DNA from: Myxococcota bacterium
Lineage (GTDB): Bacteria > Myxococcota_A > Polyangia > Polyangiales > JANWZI01
Direction: 5' to 3'
NCBI GenBank assembly: GCA_025054695.1
Contig: JANWZI010000004.1
Location: forward strand, 37,311 to 101,310
Length of the DNA: 64,000 nucleotides
In this document: positions 28,804 through 37,771 of the stretch, one piece after another
Layout: the number at the start of each line of letters is the position of its first letter
How positions within the stretch are numbered: the stretch's first letter is position 1
The notes under the pieces: model-generated
Told to the model about the DNA's origin: nothing
Seen by the model: the letters and a program-made list of their open reading frames with translations, nothing else
The model's database searches: none
Made by a program: the position numbers and the translations under genes

Positions 28804-29472
28804 ATGTCGATGCACGTTCTCGTCGTTCTGGTGGGTGTATCCGCGAGCGCGCCAGCGCAGGAGCCGGGGCTCGTCATCGTCGACCACAGCCAGGTGCCAA
28901 CGGCGACCCCGGTGCACGTTCCGCCGCCGGCCGAGCCGGCCGGAGCGCGTGTTCACGATGGGTTCTACGCGCGCGTCGCGGTCGGGTTCGGTGGTCTCGT
29001 CGACGATTTCCGCGCGTTCGGAGGGCTCTGGGAGGGCACCGCCGACGGGGGCTCCGGAGCCTTCGAGGCCGGCATCGGTTGGACGGTCGCGCGCGGACTC
29101 GTGATCGGCGGCATGTTCGCGTCCGACTGGGTGCAGAATCCGCGGATCGAGGGGATGGAGGTGGCGGGTGTGGGCGCCCTGACCGTGTTCGGCCCGTTCG
29201 CCGACTGGTATCTCGAGCCCACCGAGGGGCTGCACCTGCAGGCGCTGCTCGGCGGCGCGCGCATCGAGATTCGAGGCGGAAGAGGCGAGCGCGCGCGCGA
29301 TCACGAACCCGTCGGCACGGCGATTCTGCTCGGCGTCGGCCACTCGTGGTGGATGGGCGAGGAGCTTTCGCTCGGCGTGCTCGGTCGGCTCACCGGGGCC
29401 CATTTGTGGGCCGACTTCGTCGCGCACCGCGTCGCCGCGCTCTCCGTGCTCGGTACGCTCACCTACCACTGA
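28804..29472 (+). CDS. Secreted or outer-membrane beta-barrel-like protein, function unknown
   Basis: The start is taken as ATGTCGATGCAC (MSMHVLVVLVGVSASAPAQE), a short signal peptide; the long track ORF upstream is a pheT shadow. The mature part (about 200 residues) has alternating Gly/aromatic strands (YARVAVGFGGLVDDFRAFGG, FEAGIGWTVARGLVIGGMF, AILLGVGHSWWMG) and ends in a hydrophobic His-terminated strand (LSVLGTLTYH). That pattern suits an eight-stranded barrel. No family name is secure. It follows pheT by 35 bases and could be cotranscribed. Confidence 0.65.
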   Translation: MSMHVLVVLVGVSASAPAQEPGLVIVDHSQVPTATPVHVPPPAEPAGARVHDGFYARVAVGFGGLVDDFRAFGGLWEGTADGGSGAFEAGIGWTVARGLVIGGMFASDWVQNPRIEGMEVAGVGALTVFGPFADWYLEPTEGLHLQALLGGARIEIRGGRGERARDHEPVGTAILLGVGHSWWMGEELSLGVLGRLTGAHLWADFVAHRVAALSVLGTLTYH

Positions 29473-29490
29473 GCGCGCCGCCGCGCGGCC

Positions 29491-29880
29491 TCACTCGATC
29501 CGCAGGAGCTCCTTGACCTTGGCGATGACCTGGGGCGCCTGAATCGGCTTGGTGATGTACGCGTTGGCCCCGAGGGCGAGCGCGCGTTGTCGGTCCTCGG
29601 CGCCTCCTTCGGTCGTGATGATGATAATCGGCACGTCGCGATGCCGCTCGTCGCTTCGGATACGACGAACGAGCTTGAGGCCGTCCATCACGGGCATGTT
29701 GATGTCGGTGATCACGAGATCGAACTTGCCGGCGGCCAGCTTGCGAAGGCCGTCGACCCCATCCTCAGCTTCGGTGACCGCGATGCGCCGGATGCGTGCG
29801 AGCGCAAAAACGAGGAGCTGGCGCATCATCGGCGAGTCCTCGACGACGAGACAGGCGTAGTCGGCCATCGGTTCGCTCAT
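29491..29880 (-). CDS. Stand-alone CheY-like response regulator
   Basis: The 129-residue product starts at the ATG overlapping the GAF gene's stop (ATGA); a second in-frame ATG four codons later is possible. The receiver is complete: acidic pair in VVEDSPMM, phospho-acceptor Asp in DLVITDINMPVMDG, Thr in IIIITTEGG and Lys in AYITKPI. There is no output domain, so it probably acts by protein binding. Coupled downstream of a GAF-domain protein and close to the chemosensory operon, it may serve the same pathway. Confidence 0.9.
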   Translation of the reverse strand: MSEPMADYACLVVEDSPMMRQLLVFALARIRRIAVTEAEDGVDGLRKLAAGKFDLVITDINMPVMDGLKLVRRIRSDERHRDVPIIIITTEGGAEDRQRALALGANAYITKPIQAPQVIAKVKELLRIE

Positions 29881-30746
29881 TCTGCGTCGGGCGACGGCGC
29901 CCCCCGGCGCCGTGCGTTGGCCTCGAGCCCTCGCAGCGCATCGAGGGGATCGAGGCCGGAGCCAGTATACAGGTTCGCGCCGACGAGGGCGTGCCCGGCG
30001 TGCGTGCCGAGCAGCTGAAACAGCTGGTGGTCCACGGCGGCCCAGGCGGATTTCTGGGGCAGCCACGATAGAATCGCGATGGCGCCGACCGGTTTGCCCT
30101 CGACCTGGAGCGGAATGACGGCGGCGGGCTCTTGGTCTACGGCCTCTGGATGCTCGCGAATCCGGGCGATGCCCGTCAGACACGACTCTCCGATGGGACC
30201 GTCACCGAGAGCGACCTCGGTCGGAAGCGTCTCGCCGACGCCGTCCCAGGCGACGGGAACCGCGACGGAGCGGGCGCGGTCGACGACGTAGACGACCGTG
30301 GCACGGGAACCGACGAGCTGGCCGCACGTGTCGAGGATGTGCCGCAGCACGTGACGCGGCGAGAGCGATTGATGGAGCTGGAACGCCGCCACGTAAAGGT
30401 TTGCCAGATCCCCAAGCTCGCGCTCCAGCTCCGCGAATCGCGCGTCCACGGTGCGCAGCCGCATGGCGCGTTCCGTCGATTCCTCGGCGAACGCGCGACG
30501 CTCGCGTTCGAGCGATTCGATGCGGTCGAGCAGCTCGCGGACACCGCCGTCCGCTTGGAGCGCCGCGCGCAGCTGCGCGCTCCGTTCCCGCAAGTGCTCG
30601 ATCTCGCTGCGTAGCTCCGCGTTCTCGGCGAGCAGCTCCTCGGCGAGCTCGAAGCCCTTCTTGAGGAACGAGCGCAAGAAGGCCTCGCGCTCGCGCACGA
30701 GGTCGCCCGGCAGGTCGCTCGGCCGGCGGCCGCGTTCCTCCGTCAC
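29877..30746 (-). CDS. Coiled-coil GAF-domain protein
   Basis: The 289-residue product has a long N-terminal coiled coil (residues about 25-115, with ENAELRSEIEHLRERSAQLRA) and a GAF domain (about 120-255: LHQSLSPRHVLRHILDTCGQLVGSRATVVYVVD, GPIGESCLTG, AAVIPLQVEGKPVGAIAIL). Binding of a small ligand or protein partner is likely. No catalytic output is fused. Its stop overlaps the CheY-like gene, which implies a two-protein module. Hexamer array 3 separates it from cheB. Confidence 0.85.
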   Translation of the reverse strand: MTEERGRRPSDLPGDLVREREAFLRSFLKKGFELAEELLAENAELRSEIEHLRERSAQLRAALQADGGVRELLDRIESLERERRAFAEESTERAMRLRTVDARFAELERELGDLANLYVAAFQLHQSLSPRHVLRHILDTCGQLVGSRATVVYVVDRARSVAVPVAWDGVGETLPTEVALGDGPIGESCLTGIARIREHPEAVDQEPAAVIPLQVEGKPVGAIAILSWLPQKSAWAAVDHQLFQLLGTHAGHALVGANLYTGSGLDPLDALRGLEANARRRGAPSPDAE

Positions 30747-30807
30747 GGCCCAACGCTACCAGAGCGCCACGCGGAGAGTACGGGGCGTCGGGATGCAGGC
30801 TCACGCA

Positions 30808-30913
30808 CGGGCTCGGACTCGGGCTCGGGCTCGGACTCGGTCTCCGACTCGGTCGCGAGCTCGGACTCGGGCTCGGTCTCCGACTCGGTCTCGGACTCGG
30901 GCTCGGCCTCGGT
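30808..30913 (-). repeat. GAGYCC hexanucleotide array 3 (about 106 bp)
   Basis: About seventeen units of GGRCTC on the plus strand with GGTCTC and CGACTC variants. It lies 45 bases downstream of the cheB stop and about 60 bases before the GAF gene start, within an otherwise empty gap. Confidence 0.93.
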
Positions 30914-30957
30914 CAAGGGTTGCGACGCGGACTCCAGGTGGAACCGTGCATGTCACG

Positions 30958-32034
30958 TCATCCGTCCAGCGCCGCGATCTCGGCGATGATCTCGTGCAGC
31001 GTCAAGCACCGATGCACGCGACCCGTCCGTAACGCCGCCCCCGGCATGCCGTGCACGACCGCGCTGCGCTCCGATTCAGCGATCACCAGACCGCCGGCAT
31101 CCGCCACGGCATGCACGCCGCGAGCGCCATCGTCGCCCATGCCCGTGAGCACCACCGCGACCAGGCGTGGGCCCACGCACGCCGCGGCGCTGCGGAACAG
31201 CCGGTCGACGGAGGGCACGTAGCGGTCCGAAGAATCGGGCTCCGCTGTCCGTAGCCGGAGCGAGCCCGCAGGCCCTCGTTCGACGGAGGCGACGCGCCCG
31301 CCGGGGCAGACGAGCCCCGTGCCTGCGACGATCGGCTCGCCGTCCCGGGCCTCGCGCACACGCACGCCGCCGAGTCGGTCGAGCCGCTCCGCGAAACTCC
31401 GGGTGAACCGTTCGGGCATGTGTTGCGCGACGACGATGCACAGCCGACTCGAAGACGGCAGCGCAGCGAAAAGCTCGACGAGGGCACTGGGGCCACCGGT
31501 CGACGCGCCCACGACGACGAGCCGCGAGGGCTCGATCGCGACGCCCGGTTGGGGCACCGCGCGCGCCGAGGCGCCCACGACCGCGAAACGCCCGGTGACG
31601 GTGTGACTCGCGCCGCGCAGCCCGGCAGCCGGAGACAGCTGCCGGACGAGCTCGACTTTGGCGCGCAGATCGGCGCGCATCGCGTCCAGTTCCGCGACGC
31701 CCGCGCCGGCGGGCCGTGCGACGAAATCGAGGGCGCCCAACTCGAGCGCACGGAAGACGTCCTGGCGACCCGAGCGGCCGGAGACGACGAGCACGGGTGT
31801 CGGCTGCCTCGCCATGAGCAAACGCAGGAACGTGAATCCGTCCATGCGCGGCATCTCGAGATCGAGCGTGACGAGGTCGGGTCGCAGCTCGAAGCAGCGC
31901 TGCAGGGCCTCGTCGCCGTCGGCGGCGCGCGCGACGACGTGCACCCCGTCGATGTCCTCAAGCAGCTCGGTCAGCGCGCGCCGGTGCGCCGCCGAGTCGT
32001 CGACGACCACGACGCGCAACGGAGCAGCGGTCAC
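30958..32034 (-). CDS. cheB: Chemotaxis protein-glutamate methylesterase/deamidase CheB
   Basis: The 358-residue product starts at a GTG. The N-terminal receiver (VVVVDDSAAHRR, LVTLDLEMPRMDG) controls a C-terminal methylesterase with the Ser-His-Asp set visible in VVGASTGGPSAL, VVAQHMPERFTRSF and VLTGMGDDGARGV. It removes methyl groups from receptor glutamates, opposing CheR. It is the last gene of the operon, 16 bases after the CheR fusion gene. The substrate receptors are not in this window. Confidence 0.95.
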   Translation of the reverse strand: MTAAPLRVVVVDDSAAHRRALTELLEDIDGVHVVARAADGDEALQRCFELRPDLVTLDLEMPRMDGFTFLRLLMARQPTPVLVVSGRSGRQDVFRALELGALDFVARPAGAGVAELDAMRADLRAKVELVRQLSPAAGLRGASHTVTGRFAVVGASARAVPQPGVAIEPSRLVVVGASTGGPSALVELFAALPSSSRLCIVVAQHMPERFTRSFAERLDRLGGVRVREARDGEPIVAGTGLVCPGGRVASVERGPAGSLRLRTAEPDSSDRYVPSVDRLFRSAAACVGPRLVAVVLTGMGDDGARGVHAVADAGGLVIAESERSAVVHGMPGAALRTGRVHRCLTLHEIIAEIAALDG

Positions 32035-32050
32035 CGCGCGTACCTCCCGT

Positions 32051-34069
32051 TCATCCGACCGATCCCCCGAGCGCGGGTTTGCGATAGACGAGCTCGTCGC
32101 CCGCGTGGACGACCTCGAAGGCCGTCGTCACGTGAAGCAGCGATTCGCTGTGGCCGAGCAGCAGGTAGCCGCCCGGCAGCAAGCGGGCGTGCAGCACGTC
32201 GAGCACGCGACGGCGCGCCTCGGGAAGCAGGTAGATGAGCACGTTTCGGCAGAAGACCACGTCGACGCGGCCGGCGGCTGCCGCGCGCACGCCGTCGAGC
32301 AGATTCAACCGGCTGAAGTGACACATCGCCCGCAGGCGCGGCTGCACCTCGAGCCCGTCCTCCACTTCCCGAAAGCAGCGCTCGTAACCCGACGGCATCG
32401 CGCGGAAACTGGATGCCCCGTACACGGCCCGTCGGGCCGCCGCCAGCGCGCGTCGCGACAGGTCGCTGCCGAAGATGCGCACGTCCCAGCCTTCGAACAG
32501 CCCGCTCTCCTCGACGAGCATCGCGATTGTGTAGACCTCCTCGCCGGTCGAGCAGCCCGCGCTCCAGACGGCGAGACGTCGCAGGCCGCGGGCCTCGCCC
32601 CGCTCGCGCAGCCGCGGCAGCAGGACGTCGCGAAAGGCGCGCAGTTGCTCGGGTTCTCGAAAAAAATAGGTCTCATGGGTCGTCAGCAGCTCCGCCGCGC
32701 GCTCCAGCTCCGCGGGACCGTCGGGGTGCTGACGAAGGTGGCGGCAATAGTCCGCGAACGAGTCAATACCCAGCGCCCGCAGTCGTTCGCGGAGGCGGCG
32801 TTCGACCGAGAAGGCGGCCTCGTCGGAAAGCGCGAAGCCGTAGCGCTCCGCGAGCAGATCGCCCAGCGCGCGAAGCGCATCGACGGAGAGGGACGGAGAG
32901 CCCTCCCCCGCGGAACCGGTGCGGGGGCTCGCGGACTGCGCCGACGCGCCGATGCGCGCGCGATCGGGCTCGATCTCGACGGCCGATGGCGCGACGTGGC
33001 CGCGAAGCCTGGCTCGCCTGCCGTCCGTCGCGAAGCGGCTCGCCCGCTCCCACCCCGGCGCAGCGTCGGATTCTGGCTCCTCGAGCAGCGCAATCGCACG
33101 TGGCTCGCCCCACCGACGCAGGGCGCTGCGGGCTTGCGGGGACAGCCCTTCGGTTGCAGCCAACGACGCGATTTGCGGCAAGGCCTCGACCTCACGGGAT
33201 GCGACGAGCAACAGCGCCGCGGCGGCGCGCGTCTGCGGTGGCCCGTCGCCTACGAGCCGACGCAGCTTCGCCCGCGCGCGTGCATCCAGGGACGGAGCGC
33301 GTTCGAGCAGCACGTCGAACGCGGGTGGGCATTCGGCCACGAGCGTCGCCAGGCCGCGCGTCGTCTGCACGAAGAGGGCATCGTCGGCTTCCCTGAGGCG
33401 AGCGAGCAGCGGTTCGACCGCGCGCGGGTCGCCGCAGCGCCCGAGCAGACCGACCACCGCGCGACGGGCTGCCGGCTCCGCGAGATGATCGCCCAGCAGG
33501 CGCCAGGGGATTCGCGCGCGACAGCGCTCGAGCGCATCGAGCACGGCCAGGCGCAGGAACCGATCCGGCGTTTGAAGCAGGGGCAACAAGGCTTCGGTCG
33601 CGCGCGGCCCTCCGATACGTCCGAGCGCGTCGATGGCGGCGACGGCTTCGTGGGGGTTGCTTTCGCGCGCGATTTGGGACAGCACGCGCACGGCCGCCTC
33701 GGCGCGCGTCTCGCCGAGCGCCTCGATCAGGAAGCGCCGGCGACCGGGAGGCGTCCGCGCGAGCGTCTCGAACAGGGCCGACGAGGCGCGCTCTCCCAGC
33801 AACGCGATGGCCTCGAGGCACGCGCCGCGGATCGAGGGCTCCTCGGAGCGTGCGAGCCGGTCGACGAGAAGGCCAATCGCGGCGTCGTCGGCGCAGCGCC
33901 CCACGAGGGCCGCGGCTTCCTTGCGGACGCGCCAATCGATGTCCGCGAACGCGTCGAGCGCCGCACGCACGGCGTCGCCCGGCGCGCGGCGCTCGAGCGC
34001 GAGAAGGGCACGTCGACGATGCTCCGCGTCGGCCCCACGGACCGTCGTGCACTTCGGCGAGGTGCTCAT
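32051..34069 (-). CDS. cheR: HEAT-repeat/CheR methyltransferase fusion
   Basis: In this 672-residue protein the first roughly 350 residues are HEAT repeats (for example VRKEAAALVGRCADDAAIGLLVDRL, AVAAIDALGRIGGPRATEALLPLL). The last 270 are a complete CheR. The CheR part has an N-terminal helical domain (ERYGFALSDEAAFSVERRLRERLRALG), THETYFFREPEQL, the SAM-binding VWSAGCSTGEEVYTIAML, IFGSDLS, and the FCRNVLIYL motif. It methylates chemoreceptor glutamates using SAM. The HEAT half is not part of ordinary CheR and presumably recruits a partner. Its start overlaps the first CheW stop (ATGA). Confidence 0.93.
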   Translation of the reverse strand: MSTSPKCTTVRGADAEHRRRALLALERRAPGDAVRAALDAFADIDWRVRKEAAALVGRCADDAAIGLLVDRLARSEEPSIRGACLEAIALLGERASSALFETLARTPPGRRRFLIEALGETRAEAAVRVLSQIARESNPHEAVAAIDALGRIGGPRATEALLPLLQTPDRFLRLAVLDALERCRARIPWRLLGDHLAEPAARRAVVGLLGRCGDPRAVEPLLARLREADDALFVQTTRGLATLVAECPPAFDVLLERAPSLDARARAKLRRLVGDGPPQTRAAAALLLVASREVEALPQIASLAATEGLSPQARSALRRWGEPRAIALLEEPESDAAPGWERASRFATDGRRARLRGHVAPSAVEIEPDRARIGASAQSASPRTGSAGEGSPSLSVDALRALGDLLAERYGFALSDEAAFSVERRLRERLRALGIDSFADYCRHLRQHPDGPAELERAAELLTTHETYFFREPEQLRAFRDVLLPRLRERGEARGLRRLAVWSAGCSTGEEVYTIAMLVEESGLFEGWDVRIFGSDLSRRALAAARRAVYGASSFRAMPSGYERCFREVEDGLEVQPRLRAMCHFSRLNLLDGVRAAAAGRVDVVFCRNVLIYLLPEARRRVLDVLHARLLPGGYLLLGHSESLLHVTTAFEVVHAGDELVYRKPALGGSVG

Positions 34070-34563
34070 GGCGCCACGCCCGCAGAGGGCTCGGCCGCCG
34101 CCAGCGCCGACGCGGCGAGCTGGTCGACGTCGAGCACGAACACCATACGGCCCGCGTGCCGTTGCACGCCGACGATGCCTCGCTCGCGATCACCCGCACC
34201 CAGCGCGGGCAGCGCACCGGACCCCACGGGCTCGCCGCCGAAAACGTCGGTGACCGCATCGACGACGAGTGCGACACCGCGTGTCCCGGCGCGCACGACG
34301 ATCCACTTTCTGCGCCGGTCGCCGTCGGCAGCGGGCGGCAACCCGAATCGACGGCGCAGATCCAGCACCGGGACGACCTCCCCTCGGTGGTCGGCCACCC
34401 CGAGCAGCACGGGGGGTGCGTGCGGGAGCGGCACGACGGGCAGCGGCTGCAGGATCTCCCGTACGCGATGGATGTCGAGGGCGTAGACGACCTCGCCGAC
34501 GACGAAGCCCACGAAGTTCTTCGCGCGACTCGAGCGGGCGCGGGGAGACGACGTCACGGTCAC
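34066..34563 (-). CDS. cheW: CheW-like coupling protein (second in operon)
   Basis: The 165-residue SH3-like CheW domain spans the protein: FVGFVVGEVVYALDIHRVREILQP, VLLGVADHRGEVVPVLDLRRRFG, TRGVALVVDAVTDVFGGE. It links CheA to receptors. The GTG start overlaps the preceding cheW stop, and its own stop overlaps the CheR fusion gene. A charged N-terminal extension (SSPRARSSRAK) precedes the domain. Confidence 0.93.
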   Translation of the reverse strand: MTVTSSPRARSSRAKNFVGFVVGEVVYALDIHRVREILQPLPVVPLPHAPPVLLGVADHRGEVVPVLDLRRRFGLPPAADGDRRRKWIVVRAGTRGVALVVDAVTDVFGGEPVGSGALPALGAGDRERGIVGVQRHAGRMVFVLDVDQLAASALAAAEPSAGVAP

Positions 34564-35093
34564 CTCGCCAGGACGGCCGGGTCGAGGAGCACGAGCAGCT
34601 CGTCCGACCGTGCGTCGTCCTGACCGGAGCGGCGCTCGCCCCGCGCGGGACGCGCGGTGCCAGGCCGGCCGATTCCGAGCACGTGATCGGGCGTGACGCC
34701 ACCCAGGCTCGTCACGAGCTCGATCTCGCTTTCGTGCAACCGATGGACCTGCCGGACCTCGTCGACGAGCAGGCCGACCAGCTCGGCGCCCGTCTCGACG
34801 ACGAGCACCCGCGCCGTGCGCCCAGGGGGCGATGCTTCAACGCGGACGCGTCGACGCAGGTCGACCAGGGTCGTGATCCGGCCGCGCACCGAGACGACGC
34901 CGAGCACGCGCTCGGCGGCCCGCGGCACCGGCGTGACGGGAGGGATCCGCACGATCTCTCGCACGCACGCGAGCGGCAGTGCGTAGCTGTCCGTACCCAA
35001 TTGGAAAGCGAGCAGCTCGACGATCCCGTCGCGCGGCGCGAGCACGTGCGCTGCGGACGAGGTGGGCGCGAGCTGGGAGCCACGTCCGGTCAT
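34560..35093 (-). CDS. cheW: CheW-like coupling protein (first in operon)
   Basis: The 177-residue CheW contains VELLAFQLGTDSYALPLACVREIVRIPP, VLGVVSVRGRITTLVDLRRR, and ARVLVVETGAELVGLLVDEVRQV. It is clearly paralogous to the next gene but diverged, so the two may bind different partners or form mixed arrays. The C-terminal tail (ERRSGQDDARSDELLVLLDPAVLAR) is longer than usual. Its start overlaps the cheA stop by four bases. Confidence 0.93.
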   Translation of the reverse strand: MTGRGSQLAPTSSAAHVLAPRDGIVELLAFQLGTDSYALPLACVREIVRIPPVTPVPRAAERVLGVVSVRGRITTLVDLRRRVRVEASPPGRTARVLVVETGAELVGLLVDEVRQVHRLHESEIELVTSLGGVTPDHVLGIGRPGTARPARGERRSGQDDARSDELLVLLDPAVLAR

Positions 35094-37285
35094 GACGGTG
35101 CCCGCGCGAGGGATACGGGCCGATCGACGCCGCCCAGCACCTCCTCGAGCAAACCGGGTGCGTCGAGCACCAGGGCCACGCGCTGCTCGCCCAGATCCGT
35201 CGCGCCTGCGAATCCGCGCACGGCGCGCAGGCTCGGGCCGAGGGGCTTGATGACGACGTCGCGTTGACCGCCCAGATCGTCGACGACGAGGCCGAGCCGC
35301 CGCTGCCCGAGCGCGACGATGACGACGAATCCACGTCGGCGCGACCGCGGATCGGGTGGCAAGGTGGCGGCGATTCCGAACAGGCGGCCGAGGCGACAGA
35401 TGGGCAGTGTGCTGCCGCGGACGCTGACGACTTCGTGGCCGTCGATCCGGCGGACCGCGGCCGGATCGAAGGCAAGGGCTTCTTCGACGGCGGACAGCGG
35501 CAGACAGAAGCTTTGCGCGCCCACGCGGACGAGCAGGGCGCGCACGATGGCCAGCGTGACCGGCAGCGTCAGCGTGAGCTTGGTCCCAACGCCCGGCTCG
35601 CTCGAAACGTCGACGACGCCACCCAACCGGGCGATGTTCGTCTTGACGACGTCCAAACCCACCCCGCGTCCGCTCGTGTCCGTGATGGCGGAGCGCGTGG
35701 TGAAACCGGGCAGGAAAACGAGCTGAAGGATCTCGTGCGGGCTCAGCTCGTCGCGACTCGAACGGTCCACGAGCCCCCGACGCACCGCGGTTTCGAAGAT
35801 TTTGTCGGCGTTCATGCCCGCGCCGTCGTCCTCGATCTCGATGACGACGTGACTTCCCTTCTGGTAGGCGTTGATCGCGACCGTGCCGACGGTCGGCTTG
35901 CCGGCCAGCTCGCGCAACGTCGGACGTTCGATCCCGTGGTCGATCGCGTTGCGGACGATGTGCATCAGGGGGTCGGTCAGCTCCTCGACGATGAGCTTGT
36001 CCACCTCGGTCTCGGCCCCCGTCACCACGAGGCGCACCTGCTTCTCGTGCTCGCGCGCGACCTGCCGCACGACGCGCGCGAGCCGGTCGAAGACCTGCCG
36101 CAGCGGCACCATGCGAACCGAAAGGATTCCGTCCTGCATCTCGTCCAAGTTGCGGTCGAGCCCCCGACGTGCGCGCTGCAACTCGAGGGCGAGCGCGCGC
36201 AAGGAGGGCTCGCCGCGCAGTCGTTCCTCGATGCGGCCGAGCGCGGCACGCACGAGCGAGAGCTCGCCCACGACGTTCAACAAATGGTCGAGCTTGCGGA
36301 TGTCGACGCGGACGGTGTGGGCTGCGCCGCGACCCGTTTCCACCCCCTCGCGGTCGAGCGGCGCGGCTGGCGCGTCGCTGGGACTTCGTTCCGCAGGGCC
36401 CGCCGGCCGCTCGTGCGTCGCGGGCCGCGCCTCGGGGTCGGGCGCGGGAACGATCGTCGGGCGGCGTCCCGCGACCTCGGCCGCGGTGCCGCCTCCCGGC
36501 GACTCGGCTCTCGTCGGAGGTCGCGTCGGTCGTTCCTCGCGACGCGGCACCGGTGCGACGAGCACCTGCGCTCCGGCCGCCTCGGCGATCCGCTCGACGG
36601 GCGCGCGCGAAGCGAACAGCAACGTCAGCTCGATGACGTCCGGCGGCCCACCTCCCGAACGCGGCAGGATCGTGATGACCTCGCCCAGGGACTTGAGGCG
36701 CTGCTTGAGCTCCTCGAGCGAAGTGTCGATCGAGGCGAGCGCGAAGCTGCCGTCGAGTCGGTACAGCGGCACGCCCTGCTCGACGTTCGTGCGCAGGCGG
36801 TGCTCTTCGTACTCGGTGAGCACCCCGAGCGTCTGCTCGTCGAGCTCGTAGACCTCCGCCGGCGCGCGCGCGGCGGGCGGCACCGCCGGCGCGAATCGTT
36901 CGAGTCGTTCGGCGTAGCGCGCCAGATCGCCCTCGCTCGCCGCCTCGACCGGTCGCTCCGCGTTGCCCAGCAGGCGTTGGAAGTGCTCGACGCCCTCGAA
37001 GAGCACGTCGAGGACCGACTGACCGAGCGCGATGCGCCCCAGACGCAAGTCGTCGAGCAGATCTTCGAGCGCGTGCGCGAGCGCGCCCATCTTGTGGTGA
37101 CCGAAGACGTGGGCGAGCCCCTTGAGCGTGTGCACGCCGCGGAAGATCTCGTGCACGAGCCCGGGCTCGTCGCGGCCCTCGCGCTGGGCTTGATCAAGCG
37201 CGAGCAGGTCGCGCGACAGCGCCTCGACGATCTCGCCGGCCTCGGCGAGGAACTCCTCGCGCAGCGCCTCGTCGTGCTCGCTCAC
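35090..37285 (-). CDS. cheA: Chemotaxis histidine kinase CheA
   Basis: The 731 residues start at the GTG that overlaps the cheY stop (GTGA); the track start 112 codons earlier is shadow. The Hpt domain carries the phospho-His in FRGVHTLKGLAHVFGH (about residues 38-53). A P2-like segment and a Pro/Arg-rich linker follow. The dimerisation helices (VRVDIRKLDHLLNVVGELSLVRAAL) lead to the HATPase with N-box HIVRNAIDHGIE, G1 EIEDDGAGMN and G2 GRGVGLDVVKTN. The C-terminus is the CheW-like P5. It phosphorylates CheY and CheB in a receptor array. It is fully intact. Confidence 0.97.
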   Translation of the reverse strand: MSEHDEALREEFLAEAGEIVEALSRDLLALDQAQREGRDEPGLVHEIFRGVHTLKGLAHVFGHHKMGALAHALEDLLDDLRLGRIALGQSVLDVLFEGVEHFQRLLGNAERPVEAASEGDLARYAERLERFAPAVPPAARAPAEVYELDEQTLGVLTEYEEHRLRTNVEQGVPLYRLDGSFALASIDTSLEELKQRLKSLGEVITILPRSGGGPPDVIELTLLFASRAPVERIAEAAGAQVLVAPVPRREERPTRPPTRAESPGGGTAAEVAGRRPTIVPAPDPEARPATHERPAGPAERSPSDAPAAPLDREGVETGRGAAHTVRVDIRKLDHLLNVVGELSLVRAALGRIEERLRGEPSLRALALELQRARRGLDRNLDEMQDGILSVRMVPLRQVFDRLARVVRQVAREHEKQVRLVVTGAETEVDKLIVEELTDPLMHIVRNAIDHGIERPTLRELAGKPTVGTVAINAYQKGSHVVIEIEDDGAGMNADKIFETAVRRGLVDRSSRDELSPHEILQLVFLPGFTTRSAITDTSGRGVGLDVVKTNIARLGGVVDVSSEPGVGTKLTLTLPVTLAIVRALLVRVGAQSFCLPLSAVEEALAFDPAAVRRIDGHEVVSVRGSTLPICRLGRLFGIAATLPPDPRSRRRGFVVIVALGQRRLGLVVDDLGGQRDVVIKPLGPSLRAVRGFAGATDLGEQRVALVLDAPGLLEEVLGGVDRPVSLARAPS

Positions 37286-37662
37286 GCACCCCCCTCGTCC
37301 CGCGCGGCCAGCAGACGGCGGACGGTCGCGCGTAGCTCGTCCGGCGCGAAGGGCTTGGCGAGGTAGCCGTCGGCCCCGAGCTGCATGCCACGCTGCCGGT
37401 CGCGCTCGGCCGCCTCCGTGGAGATGAGCAGGAGTGGCGTGCGCGACAGCGTCGGATGCCCCCGGACGAACGAGACCAGTTCGAGCCCGTGCAAGTCGGG
37501 CATGTGGACGTCCACGATGAGCAGATCCCAGCGCGACCGGGGCAGCACGCGCAGCGCCTCGAGCCCGCTCTCGGCCTCCTCGACCGTCGCGCCCTCCTCC
37601 TCCAGCGCGAGGCGCACCCACGCGCGCATCGCGCGCGAGTCGTCGACCACCAGGACGTGCAT
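37282..37662 (-). CDS. cheY: CheY response regulator, first gene of the chemosensory operon
   Basis: The 126-residue receiver starts at the ATG giving MHVLVVDDSRAMRAWV. The phospho-acceptor is in WDLLIVDVHMPDLHGLEL, the Thr/Ser in LLLISTEAA, and the Lys in YLAKPFAPDEL. There is no output domain. It leads a row of six genes joined by overlaps or, in one case, a 16-base gap. About 110 bases separate it from the upstream gpmI stop, leaving room for a promoter that I cannot specify. Confidence 0.93.
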   Translation of the reverse strand: MHVLVVDDSRAMRAWVRLALEEEGATVEEAESGLEALRVLPRSRWDLLIVDVHMPDLHGLELVSFVRGHPTLSRTPLLLISTEAAERDRQRGMQLGADGYLAKPFAPDELRATVRRLLAARDEGGA

Positions 37663-37771
37663 GGCGTCGCGCTTGCGCGACAGTTTACCAGACGGCCGTC
37701 GTCCTCTCGATTTCCGTCGCCGTGCCTGCGCCGCGCGCCGCGTCGCGTCGCACGCGCCCCGCGAACCCCCG

